A stretch of 64,000 nt of DNA from Bimastos eiseni (lineage: Eukaryota > Annelida > Clitellata > Crassiclitellata > Lumbricidae): contig OY365806.1 in NCBI GenBank assembly GCA_959347315.1, positions 56,850,350 through 56,914,349 on the forward strand. Reading direction: 5' to 3'. Below are positions 32,868 through 46,900 of this stretch, one piece after another. The notes beneath the pieces are model-generated. The model made no database searches. It saw nothing but the letters and a program-made list of their open reading frames with translations, and had not been told where the DNA came from. Each line of letters begins with the position of its first letter. The stretch's first letter is position 1. The position numbers and the translations under genes were made by a program.

Positions 32868-35800
32868 CTAGCAGACAAAGAAAAGCCCAGTTCAGCATCG
32901 ACTCAACCCATTCATTCAAAACAAATGGAACAATAGTCACATGTTACAATACAATTGAAATTTTATATTGCCCTTCTTCCAACATTTTTTGCTCAGAAGT
33001 GCACACGCTTCGATGACGCAACTGCAGTTGCAATGCAGAGCTATTGCGAAGGACTTGCTCAAGGTCCCTACACAGTGACTCCTTGGACAAGGGCCACCTC
33101 GCTCCATGTGCGCACTCAGCGCACATGGAGCGAGGTGGGTCAACTGCTCTAAGCATTGGCCACCGTGCCACACGTATCAAGTGATGCTAAAACAAAGAAC
33201 ATGGCTACCTTCATAACCAACATGACAACTATAAGAGAGTTTCTATTATGTTGGACAAGTTGTTTAGATTTAATGACTGAAAATCTTACAATGCATGATA
33301 TGAAGACGCTAAAGACTTCATAAAAATTTAGGCCTATGCGTTGAGGAAGGTGTCACAAATGAACTGCAACATTCTTCACTGCAATTATGTTGCACATATG
33401 ACGTTTACAAGTATAAGAAACAACGAGAGGGCAACCATCCCCAATTGAGGCCCTTCAGTGGGGAGGTTTCAGATATATATGGTCAGTCAACGGGTTAGTA
33501 TAGTCAGTGCCTTGGTCAAAGCATAGAGATTTGGCGTTGCGGTTGTCACCAAGGGTCCACTCAGACTCATTTTATACTTGCCTTAAAACTGTTCTTTTTA
33601 AACATCCTGGAGTCGGGAGCGCTCCTCAGTAGTAGCCTTGAAGGGGTGCTATATAAATCTCTGTAATGAATTTGAAAGGGTACCTGGCAGTTAGTATTCT
33701 GTATTGGAAGTCCGTCTAGTTAAAGTGACACATTGACTCATCATCATAAGAACGCATTCCAATGCATTGGAAATGCAGATTGGATTCTTGGACTTGGGAT
33801 AATTATAATGTACATCAGCCTATAAATTATAAAAGCATCCCATCACAGGGTCTATGACAACTCCGTAGAGATACGAATTATAAATGATTCTTGACCTCCA
33901 AACAAGACAGTAACTCCTGCATGCTTCAGTAATAGACCAAGGACACGGAGGCAGTATACTAGACACGGGCGGCAGCAGAGGACATTTTATGTTCCAGCAA
34001 AACCAACAATTCCAAATGAGACTTTGGATAATTATTTGCAGCATTCTGCATGTGCACCAATTTTGTGGACTTGGATCTAAAACAGATGCATCTTTCTAGT
34101 GTAATCTCAGGACAAAAAAATGTAGAAATACGAGAGAAATGAGAATAAGAGCACTGACCTGTTTGGAGGCTGTCCTTGCCCTCGCTCAGTGCACCAACTG
34201 GAAGGAGACCATTTGGAGTTAGTCCTTTCAATTGTAGAACACACTCACTCTCTTCTCTACAACAACAACAGAAGACTGCGATACAACAGCCAACTGGTTC
34301 TGGTGGGTGAATAGAATATTGAGGAGGATCTTGGATGCCAACAGGCAGAGCATGATGGCCAAGGAAAAGCTTCCAATACAAAGTCAAACAACAGGTCTTT
34401 TGCTTCATCAGCACAATCGGATACATGAAAAATAGGCTCATGCCACACACACGCACCCATTGTACATGCCAACACATAGATGGCAACATATATAAATATG
34501 GATTACACACAAATCAATTTAATAAAGAATATCATATATAGTCCCTCCTACTTCGTCTCCTCTCCGACATATATGGTGCCATGGATAGGTCCCAAGTAAC
34601 CCTTCTGGCCTTATATGATGTCAGCGCTGCAGCTGCATTCGATTCCATCATCTTGAGTCGTCTCTCCTTAAGTTTTGGGATAAGAGACCTTCAACTTATC
34701 CGGATCAAGTCTTATCTCTCCGAGCATTCTACATCTGTTGTCTTTCACTCATCTCGTTCGCCATGGCGCCCTGCCCCGTTTGGCGTCCCCAGGGATCGGT
34801 TCTTGGGCCTCTTCTCTGCATTCTCTTCACTGCAGATATCAAGTCTCTACTAGCATCTTGATCTCTTACGAGCCATTCTTATGCAGATGATGTTCAATCG
34901 TACGCGCATTGCCTATCATCTTAGGCTTTTTCTGCAGTCTGAACAATGTCTCAAGTTACAGATACCCTAACTGCCTGGATGTCATCAAATCGAATGCGAC
35001 TTAATCTGCAGAAAACTCAATATATTTGGTTTGGTACCTGCCAGCAGCTGAATAAGCTGGAGCTGGGGTCTCTGTCTTCTGAATTCCCTAACTTGTATTC
35101 TCCACCTGTGTCAGGAATCTGGGGGTAATTTTGGATCAAGAACTGTCTTTTGTGAAGCATATTTCGGCATTGACTCATTTCTGCTATTATTTCTTGCGCC
35201 AATTGCGGGTTGTTTCCCGCTCTCTCTTCATCTTATGCTGCCATCTTGGATTATGCCTTTGTCGTTAATCGATTAGACTACTGCTCCTTTCTCTTCTGTG
35301 GGCTCCCTGCTCGTCTCTCTTAGGGATCTGATCACCTTAACTTCGGCTTCCTCCGGTCGCCGAGCTCTACGCTCGGCCTCTAGAGGCGACTTTGTGGTTC
35401 CACATGCTCATACCACCACCAGGCGGTATGAGCATGAATAGAGCTTTCGCAGTTGTGGGTCTGAGTGTTTGGAACAACCTTCCATCTGACATGCGCTCTC
35501 TCCCACGTGACCTGTTTGGCTTTTCTATAAACTTCGTAAGACCTTCCTTTTTGACCGGGCCTGGGTCAGGGGCGCCTCTGAATAGTTATGTAGAAAAGGT
35601 GCTATATAAATTGCATTGATTGATTTATTGATTGACAGTATACATTCACACATTACAATAAGAAGAAATGTTAACAAAAGCAACACATACATACGAGTAT
35701 AAAACACTGCTTTTGGAAGGTACCAAAGGACTGCAGAGATATCATCACTGCTGAAACGACGAGAAGATTTCTCAACAGCACAGACAAAGAAGAAGAAAAG

Positions 35801-37899
35801 GTCAACACGGCACACGATTGACTCTCCACATATCTTGGCACAATAAAGTGCAAAAATGAAAGTAAGATGGAAAGAGTGAACAGATAAATTTAACAATTGA
35901 TGAAACGAGAAAGCAAAACTTCAATGGAAAAGTTAGATTATACCATATACTAAAAAAAACCCAGACCAAACAGAGTACCTGAGAACCTGGAACACCCTGG
36001 CCATCTTTCCAATGGCTCGTATCTTGTTGCGAATGACCTCTTTGCGAGCCGACACCGTTCCACCTGGAAACAATGCAAAGGTAAAAGAAACTCTGCAGAA
36101 ATTTAACACTGGTGACTATATTATTAAAAATAGTTATTATTATATATATATTTCTTTCATGTTGTTCAATAAAATTATGATATGGAGACAAAGACAGCTC
36201 TGGACAGCTAATCTAGCTAGGCTCAAGACAAGGTAACACCAAACAATGGGAAATCAAAAAGTACACATGGAATATATTTAACAGCAAAGTTTCAACACAG
36301 AAGAAGAAGAAGCAGGTGCACTTGCATACTGCAAAAGTGATGTTTAACAAATGAATTCAAACTGAATATGTGTCCAGAAATAAAAACAAAAGGCAACACT
36401 TACTGACCTAGATAAATGTTCACATAGATTTTATGCATCCAATGCTCTGCGAACACACGCACGTATAGTTGTAAACGTATGCCTGAGCATGGAAGCCACA
36501 CACACACACACACACACCCACACACGCATACTCAATGTTACTTACATGTATCTATGTGCATATATAATGCACAAAAGCAGTATTAAAACAAATCATCATT
36601 AAAACTAAATAATGTGAATAAGAAACACCAATCAGAATCAACATGCAAAATGGTCAATGGGAGAAAACAATGGCCCAGATGAGCTTTAGTAAACAATAGC
36701 TGTATCCACAGATAACCTGTACCAAATGAATGTTCTAGATACCTCTAAAGATAAAGAAAGCCTAAAACAGATATTCACACCAGCATAATGAACAACACAC
36801 ATATGCTGCATTCTGCTCATTTTCTACCCAAACCGTATATTCTGGAGTAGCCATACATCAAAGAAATCATCCAACATGATATAATCGCTAGATTTATGAT
36901 CATGTGTTATTCAACCGAGAGACGTGGCTGTGGTTCGGCTGGTTCGCACAGACATAGATAATAATTCTCCCATCTTATCTACACTGAATTCATTATTTAC
37001 AAATTAATTTCTTAAGCTTCCATCATTTTATAGTTGCCGCAAAATCCTTTGCTCTTTTCCTTCAATGTGCAATTGCAATTTTATATCATGAGAAACTAAC
37101 TACAGGCTCTCTCCAACCAAGTCTCAATGATGCTAATGTATTCCGGATATAAAAAGCCCCTCTATTGCCAGACTCACAAATGATATGACAGGTAAACTTT
37201 GGTATCAGAAGCAACTTTTGATGTTTCCTCTCCACTCATCAGGATTCCAACCACAGCAGCATTTTTGCCACATAAATTTCAGTTGGCAAACCTTACTCAA
37301 CAAGTGGCCTGCAAATTATCTTAACTCGAACTTTTCACTTCGTTTTAATGCTGACAGAACAATATAGTTCTCCAAACAATAATTAAATTAACTCAAATGG
37401 AATCAACTTCACATAATGGCTAATACCGAATCAGTGAAGCAGCTATCAGCCAATGAGATGCGCTTTGCTAGGACAATCCCACAAGAATGTCACACCACTT
37501 GTGAAGCCTCTTCTCCATCAGCCAAAGAAACAACCGTGCCAACATACCGTCGCAGAGGACAGTGCATGAGAAAAACAATGAAAATGGTGCCGACGTATCA
37601 GCCAAACACTTTGTCTGCAAGAACAGTAGTACAGTGAAGTCGATTTTTATGCACACGTTGCCTCAACGTACACACACATTGTCACGCACCAGCATTTAGT
37701 GATAACTCCATGATGCACTGTCATATCAAGATGGAAATATCATTGAATGAAACCATCTGCAGGTGCTAATACAAAGTTAAAAGTATTCAATAATATAGTG
37801 GTTAGTATGCCTGATCATCAACAGACAGCAGGACAGAGCACTGACCTCCCACAGATTTTGAGTTCAAATCTTCACTAGAACATATATATATATATATAT

Positions 37900-37931
<32 letters not shown>

Positions 37932-40900
37932 ATTATATATATATATATCTGTTCCACTGGTTCCCGTGTAGCGAATTTAGCTGTACGCTGAAAATGAATA
38001 CACATAGCTATCAACTGGGATACCAGACAGCAGGACAGAGCACTGACCTCCCATGATAAAAAAACAACTGAAGACAGAGCACTGACCACACAGCCTCAAA
38101 TGACACAAAACTGAAGTCTTCAAAATGTCATGTTCATGACTAGCATAGACTACCTTTTGGTATTAGATCAAGGAATGGAACCTCTACTTCCTCCACTTCT
38201 TCTTCTTACATGTGTTCAGTGCTGGTCATCACTTTTGTTTGACTTATCAATGTATGACATACAGTATCTGGCAGAGATACATTTCATCACCAGTCTAACA
38301 TTTTAATCAAAGTCTGCTCATAGCTTTTAATTACAGTAACATGGTTTTGACTGTGATGCATGGAACACACAATTCGGAAACAAGTCTGTCATCAACTAAT
38401 TAAATCACACTTGTAGGATTTATTCCAGTGACTACGTGATAATTAGAAACAACATACAGTTCAGCTGTGGCATTTAAATTAGCCTAACTGCTCCATTTGC
38501 TACAATTCTGACCCATTTTCTTCAATAAATTTCAGAATGGATAAATTTCCACTTGCCAGAGGCAAGGAAAACCTGTGCACAATCATTAAGTCTAGAATAC
38601 AGCTAAAGATTGAGAAAATACGACTGCACACTATCTCCAACTCCTATATCACATTACTGTTTATATCCTCCAGCTGTTGATATTGATTTTCATACAACTC
38701 AGAAGGGACAAAAATATTCAAACATGAGCATATATATTAAATAACTTCATGGAGTATACACAAGTAAACACCTAAACATATGCAGGGTATGTTATAGGCA
38801 AGTGAGCTTAAAGTTATATGAAATCCGCAACCTGCAACGTGTCACAAAAAATGTCACTGGTAAATCCAAGCCGTGATTGGCCAGAATGACAGCCGCCCTC
38901 ATCCCTCTCTGGTTATGGCGTTCTCCTGCCCTCTCTTCCTCCGACAGTCAAGTGCATCCAGACGCATTTCACAAGCAATCAGTTCTGCTTCCATTCCTTC
39001 AGTTCCCTACTTCAGTGGAGTGTAGACAAGTCACTGGTTGTCTCCTGCATACTACTAGTCCAATACATGTACACTATACAGAACATGGTAGATGCAACGC
39101 CTGAGCCACGAAGACCAGCCATGTTGCCCTCGAGGTAGCAATACTTAGCTAAATCTGCTTAAACGGGCAATCAGACACGTATTCACATCACACGCATAAC
39201 ACCTGGATATCACCAGCATCTTTAGAAATACAATTGCTAATCCTTTATCAAGTGAGGCCAGCGCAGTTCAGACAGCGTCCAATAAACATCAACAGAAACG
39301 ACATAAGTGACAAGCATATCAGTCATAATCAAAGCTAAGCTCCAAATCCAGGACCATAATCCTTCTGTTACCACAGCAACTGTCAAACAGTAAAACCATT
39401 TCAACTATAAATGACTTCCTACACAGATGTCCAGAAAAGTCAAAGCAGGTAACAACAACAACCATTGAAATAGCATGAAACAAAATGAAAGAACGTAGTA
39501 AGACACAACATTGACATTATACCAATAAACAAGAGACCCTAAGAGCTGTCCTTCCACTGCTCCACATCAAGCTGTTCTGCCTGCTGCACTAGCACCCTTA
39601 GAACTAGAATCCCTCATGTCAGATGAAGAAATTCTTTATCCTCTCCCTCCTCTCTGGTTTTCATCTCAATTGGAGCAAGTGAAGGAAACGTTTCAGCCAG
39701 ACACAATCCGCTCACTCCAGCAGAGGCCAGCCGAGGATCATCGGGTGCAACATTGTCTGGAAAAGTTGTCTCAGGCAAAACTCAGGTGCCAAATTGTTTG
39801 GAAAACTGGCTCCAGATAAAGCAGTGCCACCCGTCTGTCTGTCAGACAGAGACTGACAAGTATTCACAATATACGGTAGTATTTTTTGCAATTACCTCTG
39901 CAATCACCTACAAATGATGCAGCTGGTCACCAGTTAACCAAGGCTACATATGTCACATGATTCTAATCACGAACACGTTCAATCAATAACAATCAGCTCA
40001 ACAATCACGACTATCATTTGGTCTGTGCCAAGTCCAAGTTCATCTGAAGATCCATGTCACGTGTGCATGTCCATTCCTAACTCACTCGAGTGTGATGCTT
40101 ACACGAACTGCATGCATGTCTAGCAACCGTAACCACGGCACATGAGTTCCGTTCCCACGGCAACTGATGACACAACATATTATGAACGTAACAAAAACGG
40201 TCGGTTTGCACACACTAACGACATTTCTTGTCTTAATGATACAGAAGCAGACTTCTCTGATGCTTGCATCCTGGCAGACGCCCAACAACAAGCAATAAGT
40301 TCATCTTGGACATGCAAACATCCCATGGAAGAGGTTGATCTTTTTAATAGCCATATTCTTGCTTTAATACTCCAATGGGACCTCATCACTGATTTCTTAT
40401 ACGGCTGAAAGATACATCATTAAACGAGGACAAAAGTTTGAGAACAGAGTAAAATGGACAGAAAGTTTAGTGTAACATTGAGAAGGATTGGACTAAATGG
40501 TCTGGCAAATTAAGAATAATTGCCTGCATAAAAGTCTCAACAACATTGAAAGAAAAGTCCTGTGTGTCCTAAATGACCTTGCTTAGATACACATATGCAA
40601 TCATCTGCATGTATACAAGAGTATGCATCTTTTAAAATAATAACCGATAACAAAAACCAGAGTATGGATCTGATGTGTAGGATCCTTAGTATCTTACATA
40701 TATGGTAAACTTAACATGTCTTACGGGAGCTTCGAGAAATTTGACCACATCTCGTCTTAGCAAAGACTCTCTCCACTGGCTCCCTATCTATCAGCATATT
40801 CTAAATTTTAAGGCCTGCTCCCACATGCAGAACTGTCCTGCTGGTTCTGCTCCACTCTACCTCAGGGCCTACTGTCTCCCAGGATCCTCCCTACCCAGTC

Positions 40901-43900
40901 ATTCCTCCCTATGGTCTACAGCTGGGGGTCATCTGGTCATCTCACAAGCACAGACACAGGTACTTCCATGGCTCAGTCTTGAAGTTTTGCCACTGTGGAT
41001 CCTTCCAGCTGGAATTGGCTACCTTAGTCTCTTAGGACTGACTAGTTTTCCTTAGCCTCTGCAGTTCCATAAGCACCTAAAAATAGACCTTTTCATGAGT
41101 GAAGACACTGGCCTGGGTCTGGAGCACCTCTGACTTAACGCGATGTATTATAACTCGATGATGATTACAAATATGTATAAATAATTTCCATACGTAATAA
41201 TATGATCGCTTACAATAGACCTTCATTGCACATGTAACACTTCTGTCACATAAAGCAAATAATTACTCTCAAATCAAATAACTCATTAAAAGAAAGTTTA
41301 TAAAGCCTAAACCCAACAAACTCCATCTGTCTAAAAGTCTCCCTAACAAGATAATAAGCATACAAGATGAAACTTCCTTTGAGGCTACAAACATTCTATG
41401 GCTGTGTTCTCCTACAAACCTCTGACAAAGCCATCAAAATCCATTTTACTTTTTTTTAGAATGACAAAACCTAAACTAAAACTAGGCGGTAAACAACTCA
41501 AGTATGAACAGCTTCAATCCTTTAGGAATTCACTGCCTTCTTAAGAAGTTGGAGAGCACAGAACTGTACTATCTAAAGGTACCAGCAAACTCTTTAACTT
41601 TGACAAATACCAAAATATAGACGAAAGTTATCAAAAGTGACTAACAAAAAGAAAAAGAAATTGTGTGAGAAAATCTCAGCAAAAACAACAGACTAGCAAT
41701 GAATAAGAATTTCTATAGAATCTGCAAAACTCTCATCCAGGTATCACAGCATCAAGAGAAAAAATAAAAACCCAGCTACGCATTAAGTGACTTCAAATGA
41801 GAATCTGCCAACCATCATCTTATCCGGAACAAGGTTGCGGAGCACCATCTCACCCAAGAGTCTCGCTTGTTCAAGTGTTGACTGATTAACTGATATTCAG
41901 TTGCTCCAGATAGAATGAATTAGCAATTAGGGAAGAAACCACAGAAAAGCAGTACTAATATCAGGTACTTGAATGCCAAGTTCCATGCTCTTGTGAATCA
42001 AGTTAAGAGTATCGTGATGTCATGTATCTGCAAAATTAACATGTACAGCACCCTTTGAAATGCACCAGGAAACCCTATTCAGAACAAATAAGTGAATAAC
42101 AAGGATGACAACCTTGACAACAGTTGTTTCATTGCCACATGTACTCGTTCGAAAGATTCTCAAGCGCTTCTCGTGTAATAATCCCGGTTCAAACATAATT
42201 CCTTGCCTCGTTTTGAACACAAAATGTCAAAAGATGATGAGCCAGTTTTTGTTTTACATATGATAGACATGAGACTAAGCAGAGAAGAGTTCATGTAAGT
42301 TGCTTAATCCCACTCTGCAGCCAAATGTTTAAGCACATAATTGCATTGATCAGAAAGACTCGAAAATAGCAGCCCAGCATTTGAATGCATGTAAGGTCTT
42401 CTTCTAAAGGCTTCTTACATTCTTAGCCCTTGCTATCAGGAAGTAAGGCCTGGGTTATTGAACCAAAAACAACCATTCCTACTCTGAGAAGAATAGACGA
42501 GTCAGTCCAAGATTGATACACGTTCTGCTGCTGTTGCCTGCACTGACTTGTAATCCAAGTCCTTGTATCAGTCTTTGTGCATCTGTCAGCCAACAATCGA
42601 TTCCATCAGTTCTTAGCACAAAAACTTTATAGACAAGTAACATGCATCACACTACTGAGAACTGCTATGCTTTCCTGTAACAGTCTCCCAACAGGCAAGC
42701 CCACAACACAGTGAGGACGCCTCTCTACCTGCCATCCATGCTTCTCAATGTTGATTTCTTTTATCTCCAATATTTCTGCCTCTCACGGCTTCCGTAGGCT
42801 TTGTACTTCAGATTTATTGAAGAATTTATCTCTGCATAAAAACCTCCATTGTTTGACACATCTCACATTACAAAACAGGTCTCAAATTGGATTGTGTGAA
42901 ACTCCCTCCCATGCTTATCTTGAACTCAAAAGAAGGAAATGAATCACCAGCCAAACGGGCAGATTGACTGCAACTAGGGATGAACCCAGTTTTAATTTCT
43001 TGCCCAGTCCTCAGAGTACCGAGTTTTACGCCTCTGAATTTGAATTTTGCCGAGTTCAAGGTTCGAATATTTAAAAAGTCTCATTCTCTTGATCTTCAGA
43101 TTGGCAGTTTGCAGAACTTTACTGAATTAGTTAGTTTTGTCTTAGTTAACACTAGAAAGTAGTAACTTGTAAGCACCAACAGTAGCAATATTTGTATTTT
43201 TAGTTATGTTGATTGTCGTTTTGTAAATAAAAATAACACTATTTGTACTTTTCAGCTACGTCAATTGTCATTTTGTAAATAAAAAATCCGATTTTCGTTT
43301 CGAAATAGAAAATCGGAAAGATTAATACTTGGACCCATTGTTGGCCCGAGTCTGAGTAATGCCGAGTACCAAGAAAATTGGACCAAGCTGAGTTTTGGTT
43401 CATCCCTAAGTGCAACCCAAAAATCAAATACCTAGCTAGGAAAGAAGTAATAGAACACCAAGAAGGTGCCCTGTCTGTTAGAGCAGTAGAATGGCATTTT
43501 CAGATTTTCCAAACTGCAATTTAGAGTTTAGAGTCATGCCCATACAAAATCAAATGAAAACATAGTGATCTAAGATTAGACCGGATACTTAGCAAGATGG
43601 CAGTTTCTATCTTGGGAACCATTCACTTAGTAACAAACCAAGTCACAGAAAGGACGACTTAGCTATGGAAACCGCAGTGTAAACATTGAACTGATATTCT
43701 TTAAAGATATATAAATAGTCACGGACACTGCAAGGGTCTAAACTTTTAAAATTCAGAAAAGTCAAAATGGACAATGTTATCAACTTAAATGGGAATGAGT
43801 GGACCGATGTGAGGCAAAAATGAGCAAGATCACAACACAAGAGCCTCTATTGTTCATGCGAAAAACAATTATTGGCGTAACAGGATTTCACTTTCTAAAA

Positions 43901-46900
43901 TATTATTAAATTACTGACATTCTGTAAAGAATTAACAAATGCATATTCTGCATTGTTTGTATATTGTAAGTATGTCATCTATGTAACTATATTAACAAGT
44001 GCAGTCAACAGATGAACAAACATTATAAGTGACTAACAAAGGAACAAAAATAAATAAAACAATGCACCACAATTGTTAGTTATGGATAGTAAAATTAGCT
44101 AATTAAGTGTTCTTTCTTCCTAACCTATAGTACTATAAATACCCAATCCACAAACGGTCTCCATTTTGCTTCTGCCTGCTATTTTGCCTATATTACTAAG
44201 TGGCCGTAACCGAATCGACAGGACATCTCTTCCCTAATCGCAACACTTGCCGAAATTTTAAATGTAATTTACTTTAACCCTGTGCAAACTAATGCATTTA
44301 TTGTGTTCATCAGATCAACAAATAAACATAATTAAATTAAATGAAAATAATTATGACAAAAAAGAACAATAATTACAATTAAAAGAACTTCAAGGATTCT
44401 ATAGTACTGTCAACTTTATTAAAAATTAAATCTTGAGAGCAGTGCAGCTGAAATTTAAGTAAGAAACACTGTTCAACAAAGCAGTTGCAGGTATTCTGTG
44501 CTAAATTTCATACTGTAAGGTCAATGCATTCTATGGCCTTAAAGAGTTTAAAACGTCCAAATTATGGCCAACTCAACTATCTGTATGGCAATATGCAGGT
44601 GTAAATCCAGATTCATTTGAATGGTACCACTCCATGCACATCTCAGGCCAACTAAGGTGACGATGCTGCAATGAGATTCTTTGTCTGCAAGGATGACATC
44701 CTGAGCACTGTGGATGGAGTCAGTCCATGTCTGTGAAACTTGATACTGACAAATTGAGTTGAAATGGTTAATCAATTACTGCAAGCTCTTACTGCTTCTG
44801 CCTCTTACCTTCCCCATCCACTATCTTGATCTCTTTACCTTCCCCATTCTCTATCTTGATCTCTTTACCTTCCCCATTCTCTATTTTGATCTCTTTACCT
44901 TCCCCATCCTCTAATCTTGATCTCTTTACCTTCCCCATCCTCTATGTTAATCTCTTTACCTTCCCCATACTCTAATCTTGATTTCTTCACCTTCCCCATC
45001 CTCTATCTTGATCTCTTTATGATGAGGAAAGGGAATCAACATATATCCCATATAATACTCTGTGTATCACACCTGCTCTTGGCATGTGAGCGCTTCACGC
45101 TGGCATTTTTCGAGTACAAAGCTCGGCTAAATCATTGGTCATCCTACTTAACCTCCATGGTTAAACGCTGTAGCTCTGTTGACACTTTAAACATGGGAGC
45201 ACTGGTTCCCCAGTCAATTAAGTACATGCTCATCGTCAAAGTGTTGAAGGCAGATTCTCCCTTCATTCAGAATATCTGCTGGAATTATGCTGCTCCTGGT
45301 ATACATTCAGGCTTTGGTCAGTGTATTCACAGTAGCTGGCCCATCCACTTAGAACTCACCACCTTCTCATGTTTCTACTAAAATTGCTTTGCATACATAA
45401 TCAAACATTTATAAAGCACTACCACGTAAGCAGAATGCAATCATGAAACTCAAAATGGCATTGTCCATAAATGAACTCTAGTAAAAAACTGAACTGAAAA
45501 CTGGGACATTTCTAGACGTGAATCTTACATGGAGTACTTCAACAGAAACATGGAAAACTAAAATGGCTTATTTACATCGGAATGAAAACCGGTCTCTCTT
45601 ATCTTAGTAATTACAACTTACAACCATATAGCAAGACAGTTTCTTAATGTAAGTAATTACCTGTTAGCTATACAGCTATTGCTACAGGCAACTATTCACA
45701 GATTTTTGTCTATAATGCTAAATACAGTTCCGGTCATCCAGAGAAATTGAGTAGAAATGGTTTGAGAGTCCACACAGCAGAGCAGGATAGAAGTTGTAAA
45801 AAAATTAATGCATAACTCGAGCTGCAATGTTTAGTGTTTCCATAAAATAACTTAGGACCTAGAAACATTGTTTTTTGGGCCATTCTTTTGGTCACCCTTG
45901 TCGCCTCCTTGTCCCCTATCACACTGTAAACTTAAAGGTTCAGAAATATTTTTTATACAAGAACTGTACAAAAAGCAAACAATATGTGCACTGCTAATTT
46001 TCAAGTTCATTTAGTATAATCAATAAATGTGCAGACTTGAAGCAGATGCTTCATAGTTCATGCGTGATCAACTCAACCAAGATTTAAAGCAGGAATTATG
46101 AAGCCCATGAACCCAACTGTAAGACCGAATCAATCAAACCAACCTCTTAACAAATAAGATCCGAACTGGGGACAGCACCAAGCTAGACCCAACAAAACTA
46201 CTACAAAAACAATTACCATCTAAATGCTACTACAGTCTATCACTAAACACGTATTGAAGTCTACGAACAGAATAGGAAAAACAAGTAGATATGAATTTAG
46301 CGTGAACTTACTGTCACCCTCGGCTGCAATAGTAAGAATTATTTTATAGTACAATACAGAACAAAGATTCATGTTTAGACAGAGAAATGCTGCTCCACAA
46401 AAGATTCCATTTGGGGTACATCAACCAGCAGGAAAAAGTCTGTCATTGCAACCACACATCTGGATCACTAAACACAGTCTTTCAAGGATGATATTATCCA
46501 TATTCCACCAGGTGTAATATGTTAATTGGAAGAGTGAGGAAAAAAATCGCACATGCTGTTAATTATGCTCATAAATGAACAGTTCCACCCTCAATGCAAG
46601 TAATTGCAATATCTAGAAAAAAAGGCATTAATGATTAAATTAAGTTGGATATCAATGTGAAAGCAGTTTGTCATCTATCTCCAGGTTTCTTTCTGATGAA
46701 ACCATCATCTCTTCCATAAATAAAACTTGTGGCAGGCCTGCCTAGTAACAGAAAGCCCAGATAGCCTATGAAAAAGCTAGGCATAAGACAAAATGGGTTG
46801 CTTAATCAACAACAGGTGTTAGTGAGTGACAGGTGGACAGTGGAATAATTAATAACTTTGCTGAATACAGACAGGGATAGATAAAAGCAACACCTGTAAG

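Larger units (their letters stand above)
32868..34158. other. Calcineurin intron (last)
   Basis: Holds SINE copy 2 and a LINE 3' end. Nothing else recognised. Confidence 0.7.

Noticed and set aside
32572..32878. Several overlapping open frames on both strands
   Set aside because: They overlap the calcineurin last exon in other frames or on the other strand.
33959..34510. 183-codon minus-strand open frame
   Set aside because: Read-through of flanking introns around the calcineurin exon 34159-34256; only the exon part is conserved.
37796..37871. Functional tRNA gene
   Set aside because: Box spacing and arms do not give a convincing cloverleaf and box B is degenerate.
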